Under the pieces are notes generated by a model, which did not search any database, was not told the origin of the DNA, and saw only the letters and a program-made list of their open reading frames with translations. DNA of 32,471 nt from CAZGVW01 sp964529265 (GTDB lineage Bacteria; Planctomycetota; Phycisphaerae; Phycisphaerales; UBA1924): assembly GCA_964529265.1 (NCBI GenBank), contig CAZGVW010000274.1:1-32471 (forward strand), written 5' to 3'. This document shows positions 1 to 7,497 of this stretch, one piece after another. The stretch's first letter is position 1. Each line of letters opens with the position of its first letter. Both the position numbers and the translations under genes were made by a program.

Positions 1-76
1 AGGCGACCTGACAGGCGATCAGATCGCGGTGGTGATGCTCGCCGGGCGTGGCGGCGTGGAGGCGCGTCTCAGTCAC
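1..76 (-). CDS. 5' end of an unidentified gene coupled to the hemerythrin-like gene (partial)
   Basis: A reading frame opens with GTG at 76-74, inside the last codons of the upstream hemerythrin-like gene, whose TGA lies at 71-69. It stays open to the window edge, giving 25 codons that begin V-T-E-T-R-L-H. The sequence includes a histidine run (EHHHRD) followed by LIACQ. The overlapping start and stop suggest translational coupling to the hemerythrin-like gene. The fragment is too short to assign. A metal-binding protein would fit the histidines, but the Fur signature is not complete. The frame itself is only moderately supported. Confidence 0.35.
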   Translation of the reverse strand, partial: MTETRLHAATPGEHHHRDLIACQVA

Positions 77-536
77 GGCGAGACTCCCGGTCCAGCCGCC
101 TCAGCAGGGGCGCCACGGCGCGATCGACCCGGCGGGCGTGAAGCCGCCAGACCTCCAGCAGGTCGCGCAGGACGGCGCCGGCCGCCGGAGCCGCTTCCGG
201 GGCGCCGTCGTCGGCTTCGACGCAGCGCTGGCGCAGCAGCGAGACGAGGTCGCGCAGCGTGGCGTGGTCGGTCAGCGTCGCGTCAAGGGTGCCGGTCTCG
301 AAAGGCAGGCGGGCCCGCAGCAGCGGGTACACGGATCGTTCTTCGTCCGCCAGGTGGGCGACGATGTCGCTGGCGCAGCGCTGGACCGCGACCGAGGCGC
401 GTCCGGATCGGCTCGGGTCGGGCGCTGCTGTCCGCGCCCGCCAGATCACATCCGCCCGCGACAGCCGCGTGAGCAGCAGCCTGTGCTCCCGGCGCGCCTG
501 ACGCAACGGCGCAGTCACACGCACGGCCGTGTTCAC
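69..536 (-). CDS. Hemerythrin-like HHE-domain protein
   Basis: This small, probably cytoplasmic helical-bundle protein resembles the hemerythrin/HHE family, which binds a di-iron centre and is used for oxygen or nitric-oxide sensing, iron handling or stress repair. The visible signature is a first helix (REHRLLL), then AHLADEERSVYPLL with the typical H...EE...P pattern, then DHATLRDL, and a last helix RLHARRVDRAVAPLL. In the last helix the expected glutamate after the histidine is not obvious, so the metal site may be atypical. I chose the GTG at 536 (155 residues) because family-like sequence starts just after it; an ATG at 638 would add 34 unconserved-looking residues and overlap the divergent Crp-type gene. 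A further gene overlaps its stop. The divergent regulator is the natural candidate to control it. Confidence 0.6.
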   Translation of the reverse strand: MNTAVRVTAPLRQARREHRLLLTRLSRADVIWRARTAAPDPSRSGRASVAVQRCASDIVAHLADEERSVYPLLRARLPFETGTLDATLTDHATLRDLVSLLRQRCVEADDGAPEAAPAAGAVLRDLLEVWRLHARRVDRAVAPLLRRLDRESRRD

Positions 537-623
537 GAGCAGACGGTAGCCGGCTTCCGCGACGTGTCCTATGACCGATGCCTGCCGGTGACCGGCGCGG
601 AAATCGGGCGATCCGCCGTGCGG

Positions 624-629
624 TATGAT
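624..629 (+). promoter_or_regulatory. Candidate -10 element of the Crp-type gene
   Basis: TATGAT lies 7 bases before the ATG at 637, so transcription would start at about that codon and the mRNA would be leaderless. There is no good -35 at 16-18 bp spacing, as in activator-dependent promoters. It overlaps the alternative start codons at 625 and 628, so promoter and upstream starts exclude each other. Confidence 0.3.
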
Positions 630-1365
630 GCCCGTCATGTCATCCGGACACGCGCGCGAAGCGGAGCCGGAGATCACCTTCAACGAAGCCGTGGAGAAGA
701 TCCCGGCGCTGAGAGTGCTGAGCCGTGCCCAGCTCGACACGCTTCGACCGCTTGCCGCCGTGCGCCGGATCTCGCGGGGCGGCACGATCTGGAACCTGGA
801 TGAGCCGACGCGCGACTTCCTGTTCGTGGTCGAGGGCCACGCGAAGCTGCTTCGCTCGCGCGAAGACGGGCGCGAGGTGATTCTGGACATTCGCGGTCCG
901 GGCGATCTGCTGTGCGCCGGCGCCGTCTCGTCATTCGCGCCGTACTGCTGCACGGCGCAGGCGCTCGATGGCGAGATGACGCTCGTCGCCGTTCCACGAC
1001 GCGAGGTGCACCGGCTGCTCGAGGAAGACAGTGCCGTCGCCGCCCAGTTCTTCCGACAACTGACGTCGCACGAGATGCGGCTCACCGATCGCATCGTCGA
1101 GCTGGCCAGCGGCCAGGTCGAGCGCCGGATCGCCGCCCTGCTCCTGCGTCTGGGCGACCAGGTCGGCCGGCCGGACGCCGCGCATGGCATCCGGATCCGC
1201 GTGAAGCTGTCGCGTCAGGATCTCGCCGACCTGTGCGGGACCACGCTCGAAACCGCGATCCGCACCATGACGCGGCTGGCGCGCGACGGCATCGTCGAGA
1301 CGGTGCCGTTGGGGTTCCTGATCAGGGACCGCGCGAGGCTCGAACAGCTCGCAAGAGGGACGTAA
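625..1365 (+). CDS. Crp/Fnr-family transcriptional regulator
   Basis: A 246-residue regulator with an N-terminal cyclic-nucleotide-binding-type beta barrel (about residues 30-140), a dimerisation helix (about 140-165) and a C-terminal winged helix-turn-helix (about 194-221, KLSRQDLADLCGTTLETAIR). Length and domain order are normal for the family. The effector is not known. Three cysteines in the sensor domain (C97, C108 and C109, in GDLLCAGAV and FAPYCCTAQAL) sit where cAMP-binding members have their phosphate-binding cassette, so a redox, metal or NO/O2 signal is more likely than cAMP; this is inference. Possible starts are ATG 625, 628 and 637; the last fits a leaderless transcript from the TATGAT at 624. 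The divergent hemerythrin-like gene is a plausible target. Phased palindromic repeats follow the stop. Confidence 0.85.
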   Translation: MMPVMSSGHAREAEPEITFNEAVEKIPALRVLSRAQLDTLRPLAAVRRISRGGTIWNLDEPTRDFLFVVEGHAKLLRSREDGREVILDIRGPGDLLCAGAVSSFAPYCCTAQALDGEMTLVAVPRREVHRLLEEDSAVAAQFFRQLTSHEMRLTDRIVELASGQVERRIAALLLRLGDQVGRPDAAHGIRIRVKLSRQDLADLCGTTLETAIRTMTRLARDGIVETVPLGFLIRDRARLEQLARGT

Positions 1366-1380
1366 CATCAAGAGCCGCGT

Positions 1381-1480
1381 CGCTGGAAGTACTTCCGCGT
1401 CGCTGCAAGTACTTGCCCTTCGCTGGAAGTGCTACAGCTGTCGCCCGAAGTACATGCGGCTTCGCGGCGAAGTGCGGGCG
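1381..1480 (+). repeat. Phased tandem repeat of about 20 bp with AAGTACTT palindromes
   Basis: Five degenerate units follow the regulator's stop codon. The AAGT core recurs at 1387, 1407, 1427, 1448 and 1470, i.e. at 20, 20, 21 and 22 bp. The first two units hold perfect 12-bp palindromes, GGAAGTACTTCC (1385-1396) and GCAAGTACTTGC (1405-1416). Later units decay (GAAGTGCTAC, GAAGTACATG). Spacing near two helical turns puts the sites on one face of the DNA, as in operator or iteron arrays. No coding frame here looks real. Confidence 0.75.
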
Positions 1481-1542
1481 GTTCGCTCGAGGCATGAAGA
1501 CATGCGCGGCCTCATGGACGATTGACGACGCGGCGTGACATT

Positions 1543-1982
1543 CTACTGCCCGTAAGCGGGTCGCAGCATGCGGTCCAGTTCGGAGGGCAGATCGCGACCC
1601 CGATCGAAGCCCCGCGCCGCAATGAGCAGCGTCGACGCGCGCGCGCGCGCGACGTCCGCAGTTGACGCGACCTTGATGAGCGCGCGCAGATCGACCAGGT
1701 CCTGAGGCCGCCGTTCGTCGTCGCGAGACAACGCCTTCAACGCGATCAGATCCCCGACCTGGGCGACCGGAAGCGTCAGACCCGCGAGCACCTCCAGGGG
1801 CGTGGCGTCGCGAACCAGTTCTGGCTCTATCCCTGACGACGCGAACAGCAGATCGATGACAGGACCGCGAAGCGCGGCTCCGTCCGTACGGATACGGCGA
1901 GACCGCCGACGAGCGCAAATCTGGCGCCCGCGCCGGTCAGATCCGCAACCGCTTGACGGAGTGTCTCCTCCAGGCCGCTCAC
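1543..1982 (-). pseudogene. Nucleotidyltransferase (AbiEii-like) with internal deletion and frameshift
   Basis: Two halves of one gene are in different frames. The 5' half starts with GTG at 1982 and reads an N-terminal helix (GLEETLRQAVADLTGAGARF) followed by ALVGGLAVSVRTEPRF, the glycine-rich motif of nucleotidyltransferases. This frame runs into TAG soon after about position 1870. The 3' half, in another frame, runs from VIDLLFASSGIEPELV through RPQDLVDLRAL to a stop at 1543. In this family, as I know it, about 60 residues separate the halves and include the RDVD metal-binding aspartates, so a deletion of roughly 170 bp has removed the active site and shifted the frame. The GTG overlaps the stop of the upstream small gene (GTGA), the usual coupling of this two-gene unit. 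The family includes AbiE-type toxins; whether this one was a toxin is unknown. Confidence 0.7.
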
Positions 1983-2170
1983 GTAAGCCGGCGGCCAGGA
2001 TCGATGGGCCGCCCCGGACAGTCGCCTGACTCGGCGCCCGGCCGGTGGCGAAGCCAGGACCGCAGGCGGCGCTCGATCTCCGCGTCAGTCGCCTCGGGAT
2101 GAGATCGGCGAAGATTCTGCCGCATGAGCTCGACGCCGGCATCGAACAAGTCGATGGCAGGACGGAGCAA
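1979..2170 (-). CDS. Small helical protein paired with the nucleotidyltransferase
   Basis: A 63-residue frame is read from TTG at 2170, with GAGAG just upstream. The protein begins LRPAIDLFDAGVELMRQNL and continues ATDAEIERRLRSWLRHRPGAE, a mostly helical, charged sequence. Small proteins of this kind commonly precede AbiEii-like nucleotidyltransferases in actinobacterial and acidobacterial genomes, as I recall, and the 4-base GTGA overlap with the next gene supports a two-gene unit. It could be an antitoxin or an accessory subunit; no known motif decides. Because its partner is broken, this gene is probably a relic, though its own frame is intact. An ATG far upstream (2329) would add low-complexity arginine- and proline-rich sequence and is unlikely. 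Confidence 0.5.
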   Translation of the reverse strand: MLRPAIDLFDAGVELMRQNLRRSHPEATDAEIERRLRSWLRHRPGAESGDCPGRPIDPGRRLT

Positions 2171-2385
2171 GTCTCTCGAACCAGGATCTGCTGGAGCCAC
2201 CGCGGGAATTGTACGCCGCTCCGGACCAGGTTGGCTGCACCGAGCCCGCGCCGGCAGTCCCGGCCGACGCTGTGGATGGTGAGCGGCTTGCCGCTGAGCG
2301 CCGTTGCAGGGACCATTCTGCGGGAGCACAATACGCGCGCGCGAGTCACGACTTTGAAACGTGCTTTAGCAAGAGGGGTGCGCAG

Positions 2386-4845
2386 ATGATGCTCAGCCGC
2401 TCGATAGCCGCGGGGGCCTTGCTGGCTGGGATGTGCGTGTCCGCTGGCGGCGCGACATCCGGCGCGCCGGGGCCGCGCCAGCCGGTGGGCGAGATCGTGA
2501 ACCCGTCGGCGGAATTGCTGGAGGCCGACGGGCGGCCGGCGCAGTGGATCATCGACCCGCGCCCGCGGCCCGGCGCGAAGCCGGGAGCGGAGATGGCATC
2601 GGACTCGTCGCACGCGGGCGAGCGCAGCCTGGCGCTGACCGCCGCTCGCGTGGCGTGGACCAATAAGACTCTGGTCCGGCCGTATGCCAGCTACAGGCTC
2701 AGCGGGTGGATCAAGACGGAAGATGTGCCGGCCGGCGACGACTGGGGCGCGAGATTCGAGCTGCGCGGTGGCGTGAAGGTGACCTCAGCGGGGCAGAGAA
2801 TCACCGGAACGACGGACTGGGCGCGTGTGGACATCACGTTCGACACCGAGGGGCAGGACAGCTTCATCCTTGCCGCGACGCTGGGCGGCCCGCGTGGCGG
2901 GCGAGGCGCAGGCGCAGGGCAACCCGGAGTGGCAGCGGGCAAAGGCTGGTTCGACGACCTGAAGCTCGAACTCACCGCGGCGCGGGAGTTGAAGCCTGCG
3001 ATGGTCATCCAGGCCGGCAAGACGCGCGAGCCGATGCCCGACCTGATCTACGGGCAGTTCATCGAACATCTCGGGCGAAGCATCTACGGCGGGATCTGGG
3101 CGGAGATGCTGGAGGACCGCAAGTTCTATTCAGCCGTCGGCGAGACCCGGCGCGATCGCGAGCACGTGCCGTCGCCGTGGCAGGCCATCGGCGAGGCGGG
3201 CGCGGTGACGATGGTGGCCGAAGGCGCGTTCGTTGGCGCACACACCCCGCAGGTGGACCTCGGCACGGGCGGCGAGCCGCGGGGGATCGCGCAGGCAGGG
3301 CTGGGCGTCGTGGCGGCCAAGGGCTACGAGGGCTACGTGATTCTGGCTGGCGATGCCTCTGCCGCGCCGGTCGAGGTGAGTCTGATCTGGGGCAGCGGGC
3401 CGCGCGATCGGCAGGTGGTGACGATCGGCACACTCACGCCGGAATTCGCGAAGCAGGCGCTGGCGTTTCGTGCGGGCGCGGCGAGCGACGACGCGCGGCT
3501 CCAGATCGTCGGCCGAGGCCGCGGCAGGGTCCGCGTGGGCACGGCGTCGCTGATGCCCGGCGACCACGTCAACGGCATGCGGCGCGACACGCTCGATCTG
3601 CTGAAGCAGCTCGATGCGCCGATCTACCGCTGGCCGGGCGGGAATTTCGTCAGCGGCTACGACTGGAAGGACGGGATTGGCGACCGCGACAGACGGCCGC
3701 CGCGGAAGAACCCGGCGTGGACGGGCATCGAGCACAACGACTTCGGCATCCACGAGTTTTTCGACTTCCTGCGCGAAGTGAACGCCCGGCCGTTCATCGC
3801 GGTCAACGCCGGTCTGGGCCACGCCGAGTCGGCGGCGCAGCAGGTGGAGTACGTGAATGGCGCGCCAGACACGCCGATGGGCAGGCTGCGCACGCAGCAC
3901 GGGCGGCGCGATCCGTGGGGCTGCAGGTACTGGGCGGTCGGCAACGAGATGTCCGGCAACTGGCAACTGGGGAATGTGCCGATCGACGAGTTCGTCAAGC
4001 GGCACAGGGTGTTTTCGCAGGCCCTGCTCGCGGTCGATCCGTCGATCGTGCTGATCGCCTCGGGCGAAGCGGTGCGTCCGAGCAGCGACTGGGACCGGCA
4101 GCTGTTGGCGCACGCCGCCGATTACATCCATCTGAACAGCAAGCACTTCTACCGGCAGGACTGGCACGGCGGCGGGCTGCTGACGCACGTGCGGCAGATC
4201 GGTGACGCCATCCGCGCGATCGCGGACGCCCATCGCGAGTACGTGCGGACGATTCCGCAAATGCAGGGCCGCGACATCCGCGTGTCGCTCGACGAGTGGA
4301 ATTACTGGTACGGGCCGCACGTGTTCGGCGAGCTGGGCACGCGCTACTTCCTGCGCGACGCGCTGGGCATCGCCGCGGGAATCAACGAGTACAGCCGGCA
4401 GACCGATGTGATCGCGATGGCCAACTACGCGCAGACGGTCAACGTGATCGGCGCGATCAAGACCAGCAAGACCGCGGCCGTGCTGGACTCTACAGGCGAA
4501 GCGCTCGTGATGTACCGGCGGCACTTCGGAACCGTTCCTGTGGAGATCACCGGCGCGTTCGAGCCGCTCGACGTGGCCGCGGCATGGACCGCGGACAGAA
4601 AGGCGCTGACGGTGTCCGTCGTCAACCCGACGTACGAGACCCAGCGGCTGGCGTTTCGCGTCGAAGGCGCGCGCCTGGCGTCGCAGGGCACGGCGTGGGT
4701 GCTCACCGCCGATGACGACATGGCGTACAACGAGCCGGGCAAGGCGCCGGCGGTGCGGTTTGCCGAAAAGCGCGTGACCGGCCTGCACGAGGCGCTGGAA
4801 CTCGCGCCAGCGAGCGCGACGATTTTCAGGATCGCTGTGCAGTAG
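2386..4845 (+). CDS. Secreted alpha-L-arabinofuranosidase, GH51, with N-terminal carbohydrate-binding-like domain
   Basis: This 819-residue enzyme probably removes arabinofuranosyl side chains from plant arabinan or arabinoxylan outside the cytoplasm. A signal peptide (about residues 1-25, LLAGMCVSAGG) is followed by a jelly-roll region (about 40-200) resembling CBM4/9-type modules, then the GH51 catalytic barrel. The acid/base glutamate is in AVGNEMSGN (E521) and the nucleophile in SLDEWNYWYG (E637); YRWPGGNFVSGYDW and FIEHLGRSIYGG are also family motifs. A beta-sandwich C-terminal domain ends at VQ. The start is the ATG at 2386, because GAGGGG lies 8 bases upstream and a signal peptide follows; ATG 2389 is equally possible. 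The gene stands alone: the divergent neighbour is the decayed nucleotidyltransferase unit, and a REP-like hairpin pair follows its stop. Confidence 0.92.
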   Translation: MMLSRSIAAGALLAGMCVSAGGATSGAPGPRQPVGEIVNPSAELLEADGRPAQWIIDPRPRPGAKPGAEMASDSSHAGERSLALTAARVAWTNKTLVRPYASYRLSGWIKTEDVPAGDDWGARFELRGGVKVTSAGQRITGTTDWARVDITFDTEGQDSFILAATLGGPRGGRGAGAGQPGVAAGKGWFDDLKLELTAARELKPAMVIQAGKTREPMPDLIYGQFIEHLGRSIYGGIWAEMLEDRKFYSAVGETRRDREHVPSPWQAIGEAGAVTMVAEGAFVGAHTPQVDLGTGGEPRGIAQAGLGVVAAKGYEGYVILAGDASAAPVEVSLIWGSGPRDRQVVTIGTLTPEFAKQALAFRAGAASDDARLQIVGRGRGRVRVGTASLMPGDHVNGMRRDTLDLLKQLDAPIYRWPGGNFVSGYDWKDGIGDRDRRPPRKNPAWTGIEHNDFGIHEFFDFLREVNARPFIAVNAGLGHAESAAQQVEYVNGAPDTPMGRLRTQHGRRDPWGCRYWAVGNEMSGNWQLGNVPIDEFVKRHRVFSQALLAVDPSIVLIASGEAVRPSSDWDRQLLAHAADYIHLNSKHFYRQDWHGGGLLTHVRQIGDAIRAIADAHREYVRTIPQMQGRDIRVSLDEWNYWYGPHVFGELGTRYFLRDALGIAAGINEYSRQTDVIAMANYAQTVNVIGAIKTSKTAAVLDSTGEALVMYRRHFGTVPVEITGAFEPLDVAAAWTADRKALTVSVVNPTYETQRLAFRVEGARLASQGTAWVLTADDDMAYNEPGKAPAVRFAEKRVTGLHEALELAPASATIFRIAVQ

Positions 4846-4861
4846 GAGTACGCGCGACCGG

Positions 4862-4920
4862 ACGTAGGCCGGGCCTTCAGGCCCGGCAGGCCCCGGCGGA
4901 CCTGAAGGTCCGCCCTACGT
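4862..4920. repeat. REP-like double hairpin (cloverleaf)
   Basis: Two perfect 8-bp stems with 4-base loops, GCCGGGCC-TTCA-GGCCCGGC (4868-4887) and GGCGGACC-TGAA-GGTCCGCC (4895-4914), are enclosed by the outer inverted repeat ACGTAGG / CCTACGT (4862-4868 and 4914-4920). The element sits between convergent genes, where it could act as a two-way terminator or mRNA stabiliser. A related single hairpin lies at 26046-26065. Confidence 0.8.
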
Positions 4921-4960
4921 ACTACACGGAAGCGCAAACCGCTCTAAAGTGGCCATCGCT

Positions 4961-6361
4961 CTAGTCGGCGACGGTCACGGCGGCTTGATCGAAGAGACTC
5001 AGGATCGCGGTGTTCGTCCGAAAGTCGGCGAGGATCTCGCGGCGGCGGCTCGACGACTCGCCGCGGACATACGCCAGCGCGGTCGCCATGATCGTGCCTT
5101 CCTCGCTCTGCGTCGCGCGGAAACGGCGCTCGAGATCCTCGAGCGTCGCCGAGAACGCCGGTGTGTCCCACGCCTCGGGCGGCGCGCTGAGGCTCACGAG
5201 CTCCTCGAGGAGCATCGCAAAGGCAACCGGCGCGGGGCGCGTCCAGAACGACACGTCGCGACCGAAGACTGAGTGGTGCTTCGGCAGGTAGAGCGTCGCC
5301 CCGGCCGGCACCTGTTCAACGAGCGCCGGGTTGTAGCGGCGAATCTCGTCCGCCGTGAGCCCGGTGCGCGTCGCGATCTCGGCAATCGGAATCGCGCGAG
5401 GCGTCCGCATCGCGAAGATGCCGCGCTGCGGGATCTCCGTGACGGCGTCGGCAATCCTCGACATGTTTCCGAAGACCATTTCGGCGTACCGGTACGAGCG
5501 CGGACCGTAGGATCCGTAGATGTCCTTGTATTTGCCGTCGGCGACAGTCCGGAGGCCGACGGCGAACCGGGAGCCGAGAAAGTACTGGTCGCGTGGGGTC
5601 TGCCCGCCGAGACGCTCGCCATTGACCAGCACGCGGCCGACATTGGTGCCGCCCGCGTGATGCGCCGACAGCGCCGGAATGAACGAGTCGTACTTGGTCG
5701 CGAGAATCGACACGTATGCCGCGCAGTACGCCGCCTGCGTCGTCTGGTTCTCGATCTGCAGCGTCGCCGGGTCGATCCGATCGAGCGTCTGCCAGTTGCC
5801 GGCGAGCCACTGGCAGAGACCGATCGCGTCCGCTTCGGACCGGCGCGTGCCGTCGAAACCCGATTCGAGCATCGCCTGCGCGAGGCCCAGTTCCGCTGGA
5901 ACCCCGAACCGCTCGTAGATCGTCCCCCACTCCTGAAGGAAACGCCCGTACCTGGCCAGACCGGGAGCGACGAAGCTGCCGCGCGTCGCGTTGTGCAGCA
6001 CCGGACCGGACTCCGCCTCGATTTCGCTGGCGATCGACTCGCGGGCGTCGGAGCTCAGCGCCCGAGCCACGACGTCGAGGCGGCGGCCATCGGCCGCACT
6101 GCCGAAGACGACCTGGCCGTCGGGGATCGCGAAGACGTGGCGCCAGAACGGATAACCTGGCCGGTGCCTCTGCATCGCCTCGAGGTCGACCTGCAGCCGT
6201 GTGCTCGGGCTCTTTGCGGTGGGCAGAGCGAACGCCGACGGCGCCAGGCCGGCGAGGCTCACACCCTGTGCGGGCGGCGGCTGGCGCAGATTGACGCCTC
6301 CCGCAGATACAGCGGTGACACCGGCAAGGACACTGAGACCGATGGCCCGGAGTTTCTGCAT
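4961..6361 (-). CDS. Secreted lytic transglycosylase with LysM-like repeat
   Basis: This 466-residue protein is predicted to cleave peptidoglycan strands in the periplasm (MltD/Slt-type). An N-terminal signal sequence (AIGLSVLAGVTAVSAGG) is followed by a helical region and a transglycosylase domain: GLAQAMLESGF with the likely catalytic E166, then EADAIGLCQWLAGNW, and later ALSAHHAGGTNVGR. Around residues 320-358, IPIAEIATRTGLTADEIRRY followed by PAGATLYLP resembles a LysM peptidoglycan-binding repeat. The ATG at 6361 is the start: GAGGGG lies 7 bases upstream, whereas the in-frame TTG at 6367 would have no spacing from that site. The gene is monocistronic and converges on the GH51 gene across the REP-like element. 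About 80 C-terminal residues match no domain I recognise. Confidence 0.88.
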   Translation of the reverse strand: MQKLRAIGLSVLAGVTAVSAGGVNLRQPPPAQGVSLAGLAPSAFALPTAKSPSTRLQVDLEAMQRHRPGYPFWRHVFAIPDGQVVFGSAADGRRLDVVARALSSDARESIASEIEAESGPVLHNATRGSFVAPGLARYGRFLQEWGTIYERFGVPAELGLAQAMLESGFDGTRRSEADAIGLCQWLAGNWQTLDRIDPATLQIENQTTQAAYCAAYVSILATKYDSFIPALSAHHAGGTNVGRVLVNGERLGGQTPRDQYFLGSRFAVGLRTVADGKYKDIYGSYGPRSYRYAEMVFGNMSRIADAVTEIPQRGIFAMRTPRAIPIAEIATRTGLTADEIRRYNPALVEQVPAGATLYLPKHHSVFGRDVSFWTRPAPVAFAMLLEELVSLSAPPEAWDTPAFSATLEDLERRFRATQSEEGTIMATALAYVRGESSSRRREILADFRTNTAILSLFDQAAVTVAD

Positions 6362-6544
6362 CGACAACCCCTCGAATCGAATCTGAGCCGGCTGCCGAGG
6401 CTGAAACGCGCGCAGCCGAACGGTTGAATGTGCTGAAGAGACTCGAGATCCAGTGTAAGGGTCGCAACCGGATCCCGCAAGCCGCGGAGCTGATTTCCTC
6501 GCTGAGCGGTACTTCGAGCGTTGCCTCCAGCCGCTTCCGCGTCC

Positions 6545-6580
6545 TTGACGCGCATCGGGTCGGGCAGTAATGTGACCACA
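6545..6580 (+). promoter_or_regulatory. Sigma70-type promoter giving a leaderless toxin-antitoxin mRNA
   Basis: TTGACG (6545-6550) and TAATGT (6568-6573) are separated by exactly 17 bp. The predicted transcription start, about 7 bases after the -10, coincides with the A of the ATG at 6580. There is no Shine-Dalgarno sequence before that ATG, which agrees with leaderless translation. Confidence 0.55.
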
Positions 6581-6894
6581 TGAGGAACCACCTGGAGCAC
6601 AAGCCGCGCCGGCGCGCCCCGCGGCGGGTGGTCGGCGTCCGCGAGCTCAAGACCTACGCCGCGCGAATCCTCCGCCAGGTCCGGGATGCCCGGGCGTCGT
6701 ACGTGCTGACCCACCGCGGGCGGACCGTCGGCGTCATCCTCCCCCTGGACCATCTCGACGAACCCTCGGCGATCGTCGACGATGCCGGCACCGATGCCGC
6801 GTGGCGGGCGTTTCTCGCCGCCGGCCGCCGCCTCGAGTCTCGTTTCCGCGCCGGGACGAGCGGCGTGCGGGCGCTGTCCGAAATGCGCCGCTGA
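6580..6894 (+). CDS. Phd/YefM-type antitoxin
   Basis: A 104-residue DNA-binding antitoxin expected to bind and neutralise the PIN-domain toxin encoded 6 bases downstream and to repress the shared promoter. The Phd/YefM fold is visible in VVGVRELKTYAARILRQVR (about residues 17-35) followed by YVLTHRGRTVGVILPLDHL (about 41-59). The C-terminal part (about 65-104) is charged and probably holds the toxin-binding segment. The basic N-terminal tail (KPRRRAPRR) precedes the fold and is unusual but compatible. The start at 6580 is supported by the promoter spacing. Pairing of a Phd-type antitoxin with a PIN toxin is common. The exact antitoxin subfamily is less certain than the role. Confidence 0.85.
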   Translation: MRNHLEHKPRRRAPRRVVGVRELKTYAARILRQVRDARASYVLTHRGRTVGVILPLDHLDEPSAIVDDAGTDAAWRAFLAAGRRLESRFRAGTSGVRALSEMRR

Positions 6895-6900
6895 CCCGGC

Positions 6901-7443
6901 ATGGCTGCGAGTTCACGACCGGCGCGGACCCGCACGCCGCGCCGGCGCTCACGCGCCCGACGGTACACGATCGACGCCAGCGTGTTCGTGAACGCCTTCA
7001 ATCCGCAAGAGGAAGGCCACGAGGCGAGCTTCGCCCTGCTGGCGTCGATACAGGAGATGAGCGACCCGATCATCGTCCCCACGCTCCTCGTGCCGGAGGT
7101 GGCCGCGGCGATCGCCCGCGCCACGGGCGACGCGACGGGCGCGGTTGGCTACGCCCGCTCGGCGGCCGCCCTGCCGCACCTCGCACTGGCGCCGCTCGGC
7201 CCGGCGATGGGGCGGCAGGCCGCCGAGCTGGCGGCCGCGCACCGCCTGCGCGCCGCCGACGCCGTCTACGTGGCCGTGGCTCGGCGCTACGGGACGTCGC
7301 TGGTGTCGCGAGACGAGGAGCAGCGCGCGAGAGGATCCAACGTCGTCGCCTGTCGGACACCCGAGGAGGCGCTCGCCGACCGCAGCCCGGCCCAAAGATT
7401 GCCGCGGAGGCGTCGGAAGGCGTCGAAGCGTCGAACATCCTGA
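6901..7443 (+). CDS. vapC: VapC-type PIN-domain toxin (ribonuclease)
   Basis: A 180-residue PIN-domain endoribonuclease, the presumed toxin of the pair; VapC proteins block translation by cutting tRNA or rRNA using Mg2+. The acidic site is complete: D25 in TIDASVFVNAF, E66 in LVPEVAAAI, D120 in LRAADAVYVAVA and D138 in LVSRDEEQ. The first 21 residues are arginine-rich and the C-terminal 25 residues (PAQRLPRRRRKASKRR) are strongly basic, making it longer than typical VapC proteins of about 130-150 residues; the tails may bind RNA. ATG 6901 follows the antitoxin stop by 6 bases, so the two are co-transcribed and probably coupled. A tandem repeat follows the gene. Its RNA target cannot be told from sequence. 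Confidence 0.88.
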   Translation: MAASSRPARTRTPRRRSRARRYTIDASVFVNAFNPQEEGHEASFALLASIQEMSDPIIVPTLLVPEVAAAIARATGDATGAVGYARSAAALPHLALAPLGPAMGRQAAELAAAHRLRAADAVYVAVARRYGTSLVSRDEEQRARGSNVVACRTPEEALADRSPAQRLPRRRRKASKRRTS

Positions 7444-7497
7444 GGCTTCACACGCCGCGCCCGTATCAGCGGTTTTCCCGGTGCCCCCTCTGACACA

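Noticed and set aside
1..76. Fur-family regulator at the left edge, suggested by EHHHRDLIACQ
   Set aside because: The second cysteine of the Fur CXXC motif is missing and the fragment begins only 10 residues earlier, too short for the Fur DNA-binding domain.
1616..1655. CG-dinucleotide run as a Z-DNA or regulatory element
   Set aside because: It lies within the 3' coding half of the decayed nucleotidyltransferase and encodes a plausible Ala/Arg stretch of that protein.
3130..4788. Long open frame on the minus strand opposite the GH51 gene
   Set aside because: It is arginine/histidine/valine-rich with no motif. The plus strand has complete GH51 motifs, signal peptide and ribosome site. GC-rich genes commonly leave the opposite strand open.
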